A stretch of 64,000 nucleotides of DNA from Actinomycetes bacterium (GCA_021826315.1 JAKAZZ010000004.1:1-64000), one strand, 5' to 3'; counted from the stretch's first letter, positions 27,182 to 36,044 are shown. The notes: generated by a model not told the origin, from the letters alone. Numbers and translations: made by a program.

Positions 27182-27916
27182 CTACGAGCGGACTGCCTTT
27201 GGGTTTGCCATTATTCGAAAGGCCTCTGCATAAGTGACATTTGCACGCCTTCCGACCTGCCTTGCACCGATGACCAGGTTCTCCAAAATGTACTCTTCAT
27301 CCCCTTTTACCTGGCTCTGGTGACTCCTTACGCTTTCGCGTTTCGCATCGATCGTCGACGTTATATCAATCGCCACGTTAGCTTCGAGAGTACCTGACAT
27401 CATCACATAAGATACTTGGTGAGGACTTCCGGCATCAGGGAAATAGAGTGGCGAACCGGCAGCTGGGAATACCGAATCCAAGACTGCCATACCAAGTTCA
27501 CGATGGTCCCTGTGGTTGAAGTAAGTGGTACCAAAAAAGAGGGCGCTAGGGTCGTGGGTAACAACTACGTCTGGCTTGAACGATCGCACTTCCCCAACGA
27601 TCATGCGCCTAAGTGCAGGCGAATTTTCGACCTCACCATCGTCGATGCCCACCATGTGATGCTCAGAGACGCCAAGGATGCGGCTCGCCTCTTCAACCTC
27701 TCCCTTACGCCACGCTACCAATTCAACCGAACTAGCACTCTCAGACAATGTACCTTTATCACCGTTACAAGCCACTATCAGCCGGATCAATGTACCTGCC
27801 TTGGAAAATAGCGAAAGCGTTCCCCCGACGCCAATATCAGCGTCGTCGGGGTGAGCAAATATCGCCAAGAGACGCTTAGGAGTCTCTCGAATTAGGTGAA
27901 GCTTGTCGCTTGCCAC
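27182..27916 (-). CDS. PIG-L/LmbE family deacetylase
   Basis: About 244 residues, a zinc-dependent N-deacetylase fold. AIFAHPDDADIGVGG carries the metal ligands H-x-D-D, and YFNHRDHRELG the third ligand. VVVTHDPSALF and the conserved SHQSQVKG also match. Such enzymes act on GlcNAc-type substrates such as mycothiol or bacillithiol precursors, or on natural products. The frame opens at TTG 27937, but GTG 27914-27916 is preceded by GGAG with 8 bases between, so I use it. It lies 14 bases downstream of ltaE. Confidence 0.87.
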   Translation of the reverse strand: MASDKLHLIRETPKRLLAIFAHPDDADIGVGGTLSLFSKAGTLIRLIVACNGDKGTLSESASSVELVAWRKGEVEEASRILGVSEHHMVGIDDGEVENSPALRRMIVGEVRSFKPDVVVTHDPSALFFGTTYFNHRDHRELGMAVLDSVFPAAGSPLYFPDAGSPHQVSYVMMSGTLEANVAIDITSTIDAKRESVRSHQSQVKGDEEYILENLVIGARQVGRRANVTYAEAFRIMANPKAVRS

Positions 27917-27930
27917 GAATCGATCTCCGT

Positions 27931-28962
27931 TTACCAAATCTCTTGCGGAATGGAATTCAAAATTTCAATAGCATCATCGATGTCATCGTCGCCAAGGTCG
28001 CTGTGGGTAACAAAGCGAATCGTCTTGTGGTCGAGCGCATTTGCCTTAATGCCACGACTAGCCAATTGATCAACGAATGAACTCGCGTTTGTAACCGTAA
28101 AAATTACGATGTTTGTCTCAAGTTCTTCGAGTCGAGCGTCAGCAATAACAACGCGGTTACGAATGACGCCAGCTAGTCGCGCTGCCCGCTGATGATCGTC
28201 GGCAAGTCGGTCAACCATTTCATTGAGTGCAACGATCCCAGCAGCGGCAATGATACCCGCTTGGCGCATCTGACCACCTAAAGTAGCTCTTTCGTACCTC
28301 GCCCTTTCAATGAAGTCCCTACTTCCTGCCAAGAGCGATCCAATAGGAGCCGAGAGACCTTTACTCACACAACTCATAACGGTATCCACATGGGAACAGA
28401 TCTCAGCGGTTGACATTCCTGACGCAACGTGGGCATTGAATAGTCGTGCTCCATCGAGGTGGATAGGAGTCGATCCAGCCGCTTCGCGCAAGCGTCTCAA
28501 CTCCTCGGCCCTCCAGTACTTTCCACCGGATTCCATATGGGTGTTTTCTATCGCTATGAGCGAAACTCTCTGGTCGTAAAACCCCGACGCCGTCAACTTT
28601 TCGACTACGACCCCGCCATCAAAGCGTCCATTATCATCCTTTAGGGGCAGGAAGGAGACCCCTGCGTTGCGAGCTACCCCACCATATTCGTAGGTAAGAA
28701 TATGCTGGCGCTCGCCAGCGATGATGTACGTACCCGGAGCGCAGTGAGTTCTGATCGCAACCTGATTGGCCATAACCCCACTTGGCAAGTAAAGAGCAGC
28801 CTCTTTGCCCACCCTAGTCGCAAAGAGCTCTTCCAAGTCGGCAACTGTTGGATCATCCCGATAAAGGTCGTCGCCAACAACTGCCGCCGCCATCATCTGG
28901 CGCATCTTCTCTGTCGGCTTCGTCACCGTATCTGATCTAAGGTCAATGAACTCTCTTTTCAT
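27931..28962 (-). CDS. ltaE: Low-specificity L-threonine aldolase (beta-eliminating lyase family)
   Basis: 343 residues, PLP enzyme splitting L-threonine to glycine and acetaldehyde. It starts FIDLRSDTVTKPTEKMRQMM and has GDDLYRDDPTV, LYLPSGVMANQ, IENTHMESGG, IHLDGARLFNAHV, the PLP lysine in MSCVSKGLSAPIGSLL, and the C-terminal IRFVTHSD. Length and motif order are normal. It is divergent from the inositol monophosphatase gene with 90 bases between, and leads a three-gene unit with the PIG-L and 126-residue genes. Confidence 0.92.
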   Translation of the reverse strand: MKREFIDLRSDTVTKPTEKMRQMMAAAVVGDDLYRDDPTVADLEELFATRVGKEAALYLPSGVMANQVAIRTHCAPGTYIIAGERQHILTYEYGGVARNAGVSFLPLKDDNGRFDGGVVVEKLTASGFYDQRVSLIAIENTHMESGGKYWRAEELRRLREAAGSTPIHLDGARLFNAHVASGMSTAEICSHVDTVMSCVSKGLSAPIGSLLAGSRDFIERARYERATLGGQMRQAGIIAAAGIVALNEMVDRLADDHQRAARLAGVIRNRVVIADARLEELETNIVIFTVTNASSFVDQLASRGIKANALDHKTIRFVTHSDLGDDDIDDAIEILNSIPQEIW

Positions 28963-29076
28963 GGCTAAAGAGCCTACATTTCAAAGCGGAGAGTTTAAAC
29001 CGGAAATGTAACCAACATTTTTTGAGGTGATGATCCCGACGGATTCGTTTATTTGAACAAGGTAGCCTTCACAGAC

Positions 29077-29871
29077 ATGAAACCAGAAGTTGAACGCCAC
29101 CAGTACTCGCAAGAGATAGTCCATCTAGCAGCGACTTTTATTCGTGAAAAGGTAAATGAGGGCATCATCGAAGTCGCCCTCAAATCATCAAGAACCGATA
29201 TGGTAACTCAGGTAGACCGAGCAACCGAACAACTGATAAAAGACGCCATCCTCGAACGCTTTCCGGACGATTCGATACAGGGCGAAGAATATGGCGATAT
29301 TACGGGCTCCAGCAGGTATCAATGGGTGGTAGATCCGATTGATGGAACTACCAACTTCGTCTATGGATTTGCCGGATATGCAGTGTCAATTGGCATCTAC
29401 GATCGCGAACTCTTCCGCACAGTCTCGGGATGTGTCCTTGATGTGCCGCGAGACAATCTCTATAGCGCCCTACTTTCGCAGAGCGCCTTGAAGAACGCCA
29501 AGACCATCACTGTCAACCAACGAACAACGCTAAGCGAAGCGCTCCTTGCAACTGGATTTTCATATTCAGATGAAATTCGCAAGATCCAAGGCAAAATAAT
29601 AAACGCAAATATTACTAAAATTCGCGACATCCGCAGAGCGGGAGCTGCATCCCTTGATCTGTCAATGGTCGCATCCGGAGAGGTGGACGGCTACTACGAA
29701 ATGGGCTTACAGCGATGGGACTACATTGCAGGAGCCTTCATCGTAGAACAAGCTGGAGGCACCGTAACCGGAGGAATCAATAAATTACCATCCTACGAAT
29801 TAGTAATTGCAGGATGCAATGAACTCGTAGCGCTCATCGAAGAGATGGTAAATCTCGACCTCTATCGCTAG
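29077..29871 (+). CDS. Inositol monophosphatase family protein
   Basis: 264 residues from ATG 29077; TTG 29053 is an alternative with 8 more residues. It has the Mg-binding motifs QGEEYGD, WVVDPIDGTTNF and LQRWDYIAGAFIVEQAGG, as in SuhB, HisN and similar phosphatases. The substrate may be myo-inositol-1-phosphate or histidinol phosphate; I cannot separate these. No neighbour is from the same pathway. Confidence 0.88.
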   Translation: MKPEVERHQYSQEIVHLAATFIREKVNEGIIEVALKSSRTDMVTQVDRATEQLIKDAILERFPDDSIQGEEYGDITGSSRYQWVVDPIDGTTNFVYGFAGYAVSIGIYDRELFRTVSGCVLDVPRDNLYSALLSQSALKNAKTITVNQRTTLSEALLATGFSYSDEIRKIQGKIINANITKIRDIRRAGAASLDLSMVASGEVDGYYEMGLQRWDYIAGAFIVEQAGGTVTGGINKLPSYELVIAGCNELVALIEEMVNLDLYR

Positions 29872-30219
29872 AAATTTAAAAATATAAATATTTTTAGAAT
29901 CGGAATTACGAAATCAATAAAGTCGGATTTATCCCGAAAGAGTTCACTCGAAATAATCACATACAGATTTCGAATGCGTTAACGGGAGATGATGAATAGC
30001 TGAGAATTAGTCACAATAACTAAAACCCCCTTCCAAAAAAAACTCAATAAGTGCAGGTAGGCACGGCAAGAACCCAAAGAAATAGTCAAAGTAACTATTT
30101 GGTTACAATTTGAAATATAAGTAGTAAAAATTCACTATATTTTTATCATAACATTGAATTACCAAAACAAAAAAAGATCTTCAAATTCAAAAAAAAGCGC
30201 AAAAAATGCCTTACTTGAA

Positions 30220-30248
30220 TTGAAATGTGAAGATTATGTGACTATGTT
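30220..30248 (+). promoter_or_regulatory. Predicted sigma-70-type promoter of xylF
   Basis: TTGAAA (30220-30225), a 17-base spacer, then TATGTT (30243-30248). Expected transcription start is near 30255, just before the hairpin at 30256. The -35 box matches 5 of 6 consensus bases and the -10 box 4 of 6. Confidence 0.55.
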
Positions 30249-30255
30249 CTAGAAA

Positions 30256-30284
30256 CGATCACTGAGCGGGGTGCTCACTGATCG
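30256..30284 (+). promoter_or_regulatory. Inverted repeat at predicted transcript start of xylF
   Basis: CGATCACTGAGC (30256-30267) and GCTCACTGATCG (30273-30284) pair with one mismatch around a GGGGT loop. It may be an operator for a repressor sitting at +1 or a 5-prime stabilising hairpin. There is no regulator gene alongside. Confidence 0.55.
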
Positions 30285-30313
30285 CGTAAAAGTAAACCGA
30301 TGGGGGTAAACAC

Positions 30314-31579
30314 ATGAGCATACGTCGGACATTCACCGACACCTTGGGAAGATCCGGAAAGACTTCCCGAATTACCAAAGGGGCAATGGCAACAGCCGCT
30401 CTAGCTGTTATCGCAAGTGCTTGCGGTAGTGGGTCAGCATCATCGTCCAGCAACACATCCGCTGCGACGACCGCAGCTCCAGCAACTACGGCTGCAGCTC
30501 CACAGCTCACCACATCCTCCCTTGACAGCTCATTTGCTGCCATGACGAGTTTGAAGCCTCTCGTATCCCAAGGCAAGGGTAAGGTTGCTATCATCCTTCC
30601 AGACACCCAGTCTTCGGCACGTTACGTCGCCTTCGATGCGCCTTACCTAACTAAGGCCTTCCAGCAGGCTGGCTATTCCTCCAGCGACTTCATCATCGAG
30701 AACGCACAGGGCAGCGACGCTACCCAGCTATCCGATGCTCAAGCAGCTATAACAAACGGTGCATCAGTTCTCGCAGTTGACCCAATCGACTCAGGCGTTG
30801 GTGCTTCGATCGAATCATATGCAGCAGCACACGGCGTCAAGGTAATTGACTACGACCGCATCACCTTGAATGGTTCTGCAAGCTACTATGTGTCCTTCGA
30901 CAACGTTCAAGTAGGCAAGCTCATTGGACAGTCATTCCTATCCTGCGTATCCAACTGGGGAGTAAAGAATCCACAGGTATACGTAATGGACGGGTCGCCG
31001 ACTGACAACAATGCAACCCTCTTCGCACAGGGTTACAACTCCGTCATCAACCCAGCAATCGCAGCTGGACAATTGACCAAGGTTGGAGAGATCGCCGTAA
31101 CCAACTGGGATAACCAAGTTGCTTTGACCGACTTCCAGCAGGCCTACCAAGCACATCCAAATATCAACGCAGTCGTAACCGCAAATGACGGCATCGGAAA
31201 CTCCGTTGTCTCAGCGCTCAAGACGCTAAACGTTGCTCCTAAGACCGTACCAACCACTGGACAGGATGCGACCCTCCAAGGAATGACCAACATCCTCGAG
31301 GGATACCAGTGCTCGTCGATCTACAAGCCAATCTACCTTGAGGCACAAGCAACAGTTGCTCTAGCAACCTACCTCCGTGCAGGTATGACGCCACCATCCG
31401 GCCTTGTAAACGGTACAACCAACAACAAGACCACCAACGTGCCGTCCGTACTACTAACCCCAATCGCAGTCACTGCTAGCAACATGGCCTCAACGGTCAT
31501 CAAGGATGGCTTCATCCAGGCTTCAGCTCTCTGCGTTGGCAACGTAGCCGCACTCTGCACCGAGAATGGCATCAGCTAG
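30314..31579 (+). CDS. xylF: Sugar ABC transporter substrate-binding lipoprotein, xylose (XylF) type
   Basis: 421 residues. A signal with the lipobox AVIASACGSG (Cys37) shows a lipoprotein, followed by a serine/threonine/alanine-rich linker. The periplasmic-binding fold has VAIILPDTQSSARY, IDYDRITLNGSASYYVSFDNVQVGK split over two strands, and GSPTDNNATLFAQGY. The last two resemble XylF of E. coli (YDR, SFDN-VG, GSP-DNNA-LF), so xylose or a similar pentose is the probable ligand. It is the first gene of a three-gene importer operon. Confidence 0.87.
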   Translation: MSIRRTFTDTLGRSGKTSRITKGAMATAALAVIASACGSGSASSSSNTSAATTAAPATTAAAPQLTTSSLDSSFAAMTSLKPLVSQGKGKVAIILPDTQSSARYVAFDAPYLTKAFQQAGYSSSDFIIENAQGSDATQLSDAQAAITNGASVLAVDPIDSGVGASIESYAAAHGVKVIDYDRITLNGSASYYVSFDNVQVGKLIGQSFLSCVSNWGVKNPQVYVMDGSPTDNNATLFAQGYNSVINPAIAAGQLTKVGEIAVTNWDNQVALTDFQQAYQAHPNINAVVTANDGIGNSVVSALKTLNVAPKTVPTTGQDATLQGMTNILEGYQCSSIYKPIYLEAQATVALATYLRAGMTPPSGLVNGTTNNKTTNVPSVLLTPIAVTASNMASTVIKDGFIQASALCVGNVAALCTENGIS

Positions 31580-31626
31580 TCAATTGCTGAAACGCGCCGA
31601 CTCATAGTTAGCGGACAATAAGCGTG

Positions 31627-31661
31627 GAAGCCGGGATCAATAACCAAACGATCCCGGCTTC
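31627..31661 (+). terminator. Intercistronic hairpin after xylF
   Basis: GAAGCCGGGATC (31627-31638) pairs with GATCCCGGCTTC (31650-31661), then TTCTATGT. As xylG follows on the same strand with no obvious new promoter, this probably acts as a partial terminator or 3-prime stabiliser that keeps the binding protein more abundant than the membrane parts. Confidence 0.7.
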
Positions 31662-31711
31662 TTCTATGTAAAGAGTGAATCCGATTGCCTCAGGGGAAGA
31701 AGGAGTCCAAT

Positions 31712-32533
31712 ATGGATCAAGGGGGCCAAATGGCCACGAACAACTCGAGCGGAGCGCTTCTCGAGTTACGGGGAGTATCGAAACACTTTGGACCGGTACA
31801 GTCCCTCACAGATGTAAACATGTCTGCGCCCAGCGGTATGGTAACTGCACTGGTCGGAGACAACGGAGCTGGCAAGTCAACACTTGTAAAGTGCATAGCT
31901 GGCATCCATTCACCTGACGACGGAGGACACATCTTCTTCGACGGTAAAGAAGTCTCAATGAAGAGTCCAAAAGACGCAGCTTCACTGGGGATCGAGACCG
32001 TATACCAGGATCTAGCACTATGCGACAACCTCGATATCGTGCAAAACATGTTCCTCGGTAGAGAGAAGCGCCGTGGCCTCTTTCTTGATGAAGATGCAAT
32101 GGAAAATGCGGCTAAGGAAACTCTGGCTAGCCTCTCAGTTACGACGATACGTTCCATTCGACAGCCAGTTGCATCTCTGTCTGGTGGTCAACGGCAAGCT
32201 GTCGCCGTCGCTAAGGCCGTCATGTGGAATGCGAAGCTCGTTATTATGGACGAACCAACGGCCGCTCTAGGCGTCGCTCAAACCAAGATGGTTCTCGGAC
32301 TCGTTCGAACCCTCGCGGATAGGGGTCTTGGAGTAATTATTATCTCTCACAACATGAATGACGTCTTCAAGGTCGCTGACCGAATCGCCGTACTTCGTCT
32401 CGGCAAGATGGTAGCTGAGGATCGTGCGGACAAGTTCGACCGACAGATCATTGTTGACCTAATGACGACTGGTGTAAGTACCCGAGCCCGATCAGAAGAC
32501 GCACTTAGCGGTGCGGAAGGTGGAGCCCACTAA
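31712..32533 (+). CDS. xylG: Sugar ABC transporter ATP-binding protein (short XylG type)
   Basis: 273 residues with a single NBD: Walker A GDNGAGKST, Q-loop VYQDLALCDNLD, signature LSGGQRQAVAVA, Walker B LVIMDEPTAALG and switch His in IISHNM. E. coli XylG has two fused NBDs (about 510 residues), but one-domain forms are common in Actinobacteria, and here it would work as a homodimer. ATG 31712 has GGAG six bases before it; a longer frame from 31685 lacks one. It powers uptake with XylH. Confidence 0.88.
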   Translation: MDQGGQMATNNSSGALLELRGVSKHFGPVQSLTDVNMSAPSGMVTALVGDNGAGKSTLVKCIAGIHSPDDGGHIFFDGKEVSMKSPKDAASLGIETVYQDLALCDNLDIVQNMFLGREKRRGLFLDEDAMENAAKETLASLSVTTIRSIRQPVASLSGGQRQAVAVAKAVMWNAKLVIMDEPTAALGVAQTKMVLGLVRTLADRGLGVIIISHNMNDVFKVADRIAVLRLGKMVAEDRADKFDRQIIVDLMTTGVSTRARSEDALSGAEGGAH

Positions 32534-32535
32534 AG

Positions 32536-33828
32536 ATGGCAACTAATCAAGAAGACATCAAAGCTACAGCGGATATAGTCGCACCCACAGAGGTCGATCC
32601 TACCGCTGCGAATACGGCAAACTACTTCGAAGTTGCGACCTTCGGAGAGTACGTCAAATCATCGATTGCAAAGGTAAAAGGCGGAGACTCAGGAATTCTT
32701 CCAGTCCTCGTAGGCCTCGTTATCATTGCGATCATCTTCCAATCCCTAAACAGCAACTTCCTATCGGCGGGCAACCTTATCAACCTCCTCTCGCAAGGAG
32801 CGGCTTACATTCTTCTTTCTCTCGGAGAAATCTACGCCCTACTTCTTGGAGAGATTGATCTCTCGATCGGATATGTCGCTGGCGTAGCCGGTATTGTAAT
32901 GGCACAGCTCGCTTCAGCACAACACAACTGGCCATGGTGGGCGGCAATCATTGTTGCTCTCATCGTAGCTACAGCTATCGGAGCTCTACAAGGAACGATC
33001 ATCACACGCGTTGGACTGCCATCCTTCGTGGTAACCCTTGCTGGCCTCTTGGGGTGGCAGGGTGTCATGTTGATCATCCTTGGAAATGGCGGAACATTAC
33101 CGATCAGCTCCAATGTGCTAAATGATCTTGCTAACGGATCACTTAATACTGTAGCAACGGTGATTTCCATAGTAGCGATTGTCGCTATCTACGCCATAGT
33201 AGTCATGACTCGCGAAGTCAAGCGAAAGAAGAAGGCACTTCACAGAGCCCCTGCTTCCCTTGCTTACATCAAGATCGGAGGAGCCGTAATCGGCGGAGCG
33301 GTCCTAATCCTCATCTCGAATACAAATCGAGGAGTATTGGTTCCGATTAGAGGTCTTCCGTGGGTTGTTCTCATCGTAGTTGCGTTCGTCGTAATGTGGA
33401 CAATTCTTCTATCGAAGACTCGTTACGGACGTTACATCTATGCCGTCGGTGGCAATGCTGAGGCAGCTCGACGCGGTGGTATCAACCTCGCTAGAGTTCG
33501 AACTGGTGCATTTGCCCTCGCATCACTTACGGCTGGCGTGGCAGGCATCATCTACGCATCCCGTCTACGCTCGGTTTCTACAAGCCTTGACGGAGGAACC
33601 TTGGTTCTTTATGCCGTCGCAGCGGCCGTTATCGGAGGAACTTCTCTCTTCGGAGGAAAGGGCAAGCCCATACACGCAATCCTTGGAGGAATCGTTATCG
33701 CTGGAATCGACAACGGAATGGGACTACTCGGCATCAGTGCTGCGGCTCGCCTAGTTGTTACTGCCTTAGTACTTCTAGCAGCAGTGCTCATCGACGCCTT
33801 AGCAAGAAGGTCTAGGACTGCTCGCTAA
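32536..33828 (+). CDS. xylH: Sugar ABC transporter permease (XylH type)
   Basis: 430 residues, about ten membrane helices after a 45-residue polar N-terminus. Family features are LGEIYALLLGEIDLSIG, GVAGIVMAQL, GLLGWQGVMLIILGNGG and RRGGINLARVRTGAFALASL, and the end is GIDNGMGLLGISAAARLVVTALVLLAAVLIDAL. All belong to the BPD-transport-2 family. It is two bases after xylG. A 17-bp-arm terminator follows. Confidence 0.9.
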   Translation: MATNQEDIKATADIVAPTEVDPTAANTANYFEVATFGEYVKSSIAKVKGGDSGILPVLVGLVIIAIIFQSLNSNFLSAGNLINLLSQGAAYILLSLGEIYALLLGEIDLSIGYVAGVAGIVMAQLASAQHNWPWWAAIIVALIVATAIGALQGTIITRVGLPSFVVTLAGLLGWQGVMLIILGNGGTLPISSNVLNDLANGSLNTVATVISIVAIVAIYAIVVMTREVKRKKKALHRAPASLAYIKIGGAVIGGAVLILISNTNRGVLVPIRGLPWVVLIVVAFVVMWTILLSKTRYGRYIYAVGGNAEAARRGGINLARVRTGAFALASLTAGVAGIIYASRLRSVSTSLDGGTLVLYAVAAAVIGGTSLFGGKGKPIHAILGGIVIAGIDNGMGLLGISAAARLVVTALVLLAAVLIDALARRSRTAR

Positions 33829-33858
33829 ACACTATTTGTTATCTAGAAATCAAACCTA

Positions 33859-33898
33859 AATAGTTAGAGGGGCGGCCTACACCGCCCCTCTAACTATT
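33859..33898. terminator. Bidirectional hairpin terminator between xylH and nrdR
   Basis: AATAGTTAGAGGGGCGG (33859-33875) pairs perfectly with CCGCCCCTCTAACTATT (33882-33898) around CCTACA. Flanking genes converge on it. It lacks a long T-run in either direction but the 17-bp stem is strong. Confidence 0.8.
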
Positions 33899-33956
33899 CA
33901 ACAAATTACAGCGGCATTAAGAGATACCTACCACCTCGAAATGAAAGCAGCCTCTC

Positions 33957-34460
33957 CTAAGCAGGTGCTGCTGGAGGGAACTCTTTTTCGAGTTTCGTGG
34001 GAAGGGGACCGGCTTCGATCCTGAGGAAAGCAGCTTCCCTTTCAAAATCATCAATTTGATCAAAACCCTTGTACACCGACGCGAAGCGAAGATAGCCCAC
34101 CTTATCGACGTCCTTAAGTAACTCCAAAACTGCTAGACCAATCTCAGACGAATTCACCTCACCCGAGGTTCCCCTGATCCGATCTTCTAGCTCTACGACG
34201 AAACCTTCGATATCACTGTCATCAAAAGGGCGGCCCTTGAGGGCAGAAGCCAGCCCTCCGTAGAGTTTGGCACGATCGTACGGCTCGCGATGGCCTGAAC
34301 GCTTTACGACAACAAGTGGCGCCTCTTCGACTCTCTCAAATGTCGAAAAACGACGAGAACAAGCTAGGCACTCACGGCGACGACGAATAGCCTTGCCATC
34401 TTCAATGACACGCGAATCGAGAACCTTATCGTCTAAATTTCCACAAACAGGACAACGCAA
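33957..34460 (-). CDS. nrdR: Transcriptional repressor NrdR
   Basis: 167 residues. Represses ribonucleotide reductase genes by sensing ATP/dATP. MRCPVCGNLDDKVLDSR and CLACSRRFSTFERVE form the zinc ribbon (CxxC twice), then an ATP cone (VVKRSGHREPYDRAKLYGGL) with VGYLRFASVYKGF. It lies beside the LysM gene and lexA, the arrangement seen in mycobacteria and corynebacteria. No ribonucleotide reductase gene is in the window. Confidence 0.96.
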   Translation of the reverse strand: MRCPVCGNLDDKVLDSRVIEDGKAIRRRRECLACSRRFSTFERVEEAPLVVVKRSGHREPYDRAKLYGGLASALKGRPFDDSDIEGFVVELEDRIRGTSGEVNSSEIGLAVLELLKDVDKVGYLRFASVYKGFDQIDDFEREAAFLRIEAGPLPTKLEKEFPPAAPA

Positions 34461-34522
34461 TGTGCTCTCTCATCTCCTTATAGATAAGAGAATAGTGCTC
34501 ATCTGGTTGGACCTGACATCAA

Positions 34523-35092
34523 CTACCCTACTGTAAGGGACTGACCTGGGACAATAACCGTTCCGTGAACCTCTTGCATCAGTCGATACTCGAGCTGGCT
34601 TACAGAACCACCATCTGCGAAGCGTGCCGCTATCGAATAAATGGTATCGCCAGGCTGAACCACATACGTCGTCTTTGCAACGCCTATACCGGTGAATGAA
34701 GCGACGATCGAGACGACCAATGCGATCGCGAGTATCGCTATGCTCACCACAACAATCACATGATTGTAAGCAGCCTCAAAAGCTAAGTTGACCCCACGCT
34801 TTCCGGAACTCACTTTGGATCCACTACTGCGTCGTCGTTGACCAACTCGACTATGAACTCTGCTGGGAGCAGCCGAGGATACACGCGAAAAAGGGATTAT
34901 ATTTTTAGAGGACGCGGCCTCAACGAGGTGATCTGAGAAACTTAGGATCTTTGAAGCGCCACGCTGTTGACCGATCTCAAACAATTCGGACTCGACCACA
35001 GAATCATAGTCAAAGATCCCCGGACCATTCGGCCGCGAAAATCTCATGCCTTCGTGTGAACCAACTTCTTGAATGCCCTCTCGCGATGCCAT
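34523..35092 (-). CDS. LysM-domain membrane protein, probable SOS-induced cell-division inhibitor (ChiZ/YneA-like)
   Basis: 189 residues from ATG 35090-35092, which has GGAGG 8 bases before it; the open frame to 35134 is longer but unsupported. About 105 polar residues are followed by a membrane span (VIVVVSIAILAIALVVSIVA) and an extracellular LysM domain starting YVVQPGDTIYSIAARFADGG. It is divergent from lexA with two SOS boxes between. M. tuberculosis Rv2719c (ChiZ), C. glutamicum DivS and B. subtilis YneA have this context and, in part, this architecture, and block septation after DNA damage. I infer the same role. Confidence 0.8.
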   Translation of the reverse strand: MASREGIQEVGSHEGMRFSRPNGPGIFDYDSVVESELFEIGQQRGASKILSFSDHLVEAASSKNIIPFSRVSSAAPSRVHSRVGQRRRSSGSKVSSGKRGVNLAFEAAYNHVIVVVSIAILAIALVVSIVASFTGIGVAKTTYVVQPGDTIYSIAARFADGGSVSQLEYRLMQEVHGTVIVPGQSLTVG

Positions 35093-35135
35093 CTCATCAC
35101 CCTCCAGACCCTTATCGAACATGAATGCTATCATA

Positions 35136-35151
35136 TCGAACAGGTGTTCGT
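35136..35151. promoter_or_regulatory. LexA (SOS) box 1
   Basis: TCGAACAGGTGTTCGT, containing the perfect actinobacterial SOS core GAAC-N4-GTTC. Sits between the LysM gene and lexA, probably controlling both. Confidence 0.88.
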
Positions 35152-35160
35152 TCTAATAAA

Positions 35161-35176
35161 TAGAACAAATGTTCAA
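35161..35176. promoter_or_regulatory. LexA (SOS) box 2
   Basis: TAGAACAAATGTTCAA, another GAAC-N4-GTTC core, 25 bases from the first box centre to centre and closer to the lexA start. The 25-base phase places both dimers at a similar face after about 2.4 turns. Confidence 0.85.
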
Positions 35177-35207
35177 TCGAACGCTATTCTCGTGCTAAGA
35201 TACGGGA

Positions 35208-35852
35208 ATGAGCAGTAATGATTCCCTGGTTCTATCGTCCAAGCGTCGCGAAATACTTTCGTACATAGAGGAAAGGCTTCGTACGACTGGTTATCCCCCG
35301 TCTGTACGAGAGATTGCAACAGCCTGCAATCTTCTCTCTCCCTCTTCGGTACAGTTTCACCTGAAGGCGCTTCAAGATCAGGGATACATAACTCGGGATC
35401 CTTCAAAACCACGCGCACTCAAAGTTAACATTCCTTCGACTTCGCCTTCGCATGAGTCATCAATAGAAGTTCCACTTCTCGGCTACGTAGCTGCTGGACA
35501 TGGTGTTTTAGCCGAAGAGGTTATAAGCGATGAGAGAATCGTCGTTCCAGCTTCTCTTGGCGACCCCTCCAACCTCTTTGCACTTTCGGTGAAGGGAGAC
35601 TCGATGATCGGTGAAGGTATCTTTGAACGCGACGTTGTAATTGCTCGACGACAAAATACTGCCGTCACTGGAGAATTAGTCGTTGCGGGAGTTCGCGAAG
35701 AGAGCGAAGCAACAGTTAAGAGAATCGAATTTGATCGTAATCAAAATCAAATTTTGCTCAAGCCATCGAATCCCGCATATACAACAATGGTGTTTCCCGC
35801 AAATGACGTCCAGGTGTACGGAAAAGTCATTTTCATGCAGCGATTCTTCTAG
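35208..35852 (+). CDS. lexA: SOS repressor LexA
   Basis: 214 residues. N-terminal winged helix (RREILSYIEERLRTTGYPPSVREIATA, SPSSVQFHLKAL) and the C-terminal self-cleaving peptidase: Ala96-Gly97 in YVAAGHG, Ser132 in KGDSMIGEG and Lys171 in ATVKRIEF. Damage-activated RecA stimulates cleavage. Two SOS boxes lie directly upstream and the recA gene in this window also has one. The N-terminal sequence is normal length. Confidence 0.97.
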   Translation: MSSNDSLVLSSKRREILSYIEERLRTTGYPPSVREIATACNLLSPSSVQFHLKALQDQGYITRDPSKPRALKVNIPSTSPSHESSIEVPLLGYVAAGHGVLAEEVISDERIVVPASLGDPSNLFALSVKGDSMIGEGIFERDVVIARRQNTAVTGELVVAGVREESEATVKRIEFDRNQNQILLKPSNPAYTTMVFPANDVQVYGKVIFMQRFF

Positions 35853-35896
35853 GCGAACACTATCTGGAACTAAAGGTTTGGCATCGATCAACGTAT

Positions 35897-35926
35897 AAAT
35901 AATCCCTCCAAAATGAGGGATTATTT
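35897..35926. terminator. Bidirectional terminator between lexA and dapE
   Basis: AAATAATCCCTC (35897-35908) pairs with GAGGGATTATTT (35915-35926), followed by TTCATT on the plus strand and ATTTATACG on the minus. The genes on both sides converge. Confidence 0.85.
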
Positions 35927-36044
35927 TTCATTAAAGATGCCCGAGTCGATACCTGCAGCACTGCAAGCGACCGACCACTTTACATGTACTACGGACCTTA
36001 AAGCGCCACGGCAATGTCCCACCGTCTAGAGGCGTTTCACCTAA

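Larger units (their letters stand above)
29872..30313. other. A+T-rich upstream region of the xylose-type importer operon
   Basis: 442 bases, strongly A+T-rich with runs of A, without a gene. It contains a sigma-70-like promoter (30220-30248), a hairpin at the predicted transcript start (30256-30284) and a strong ribosome-binding site GGGGG (30302-30306) before xylF. The A-tracts upstream could act as UP element or bent DNA. Several short complementary tracts exist but I see no riboswitch. Confidence 0.6.

Noticed and set aside
31712-32533. Truncated XylG
   Set aside because: Single-domain sugar ATPases are common in Actinobacteria and all NBD motifs are present, so it is not a broken gene.
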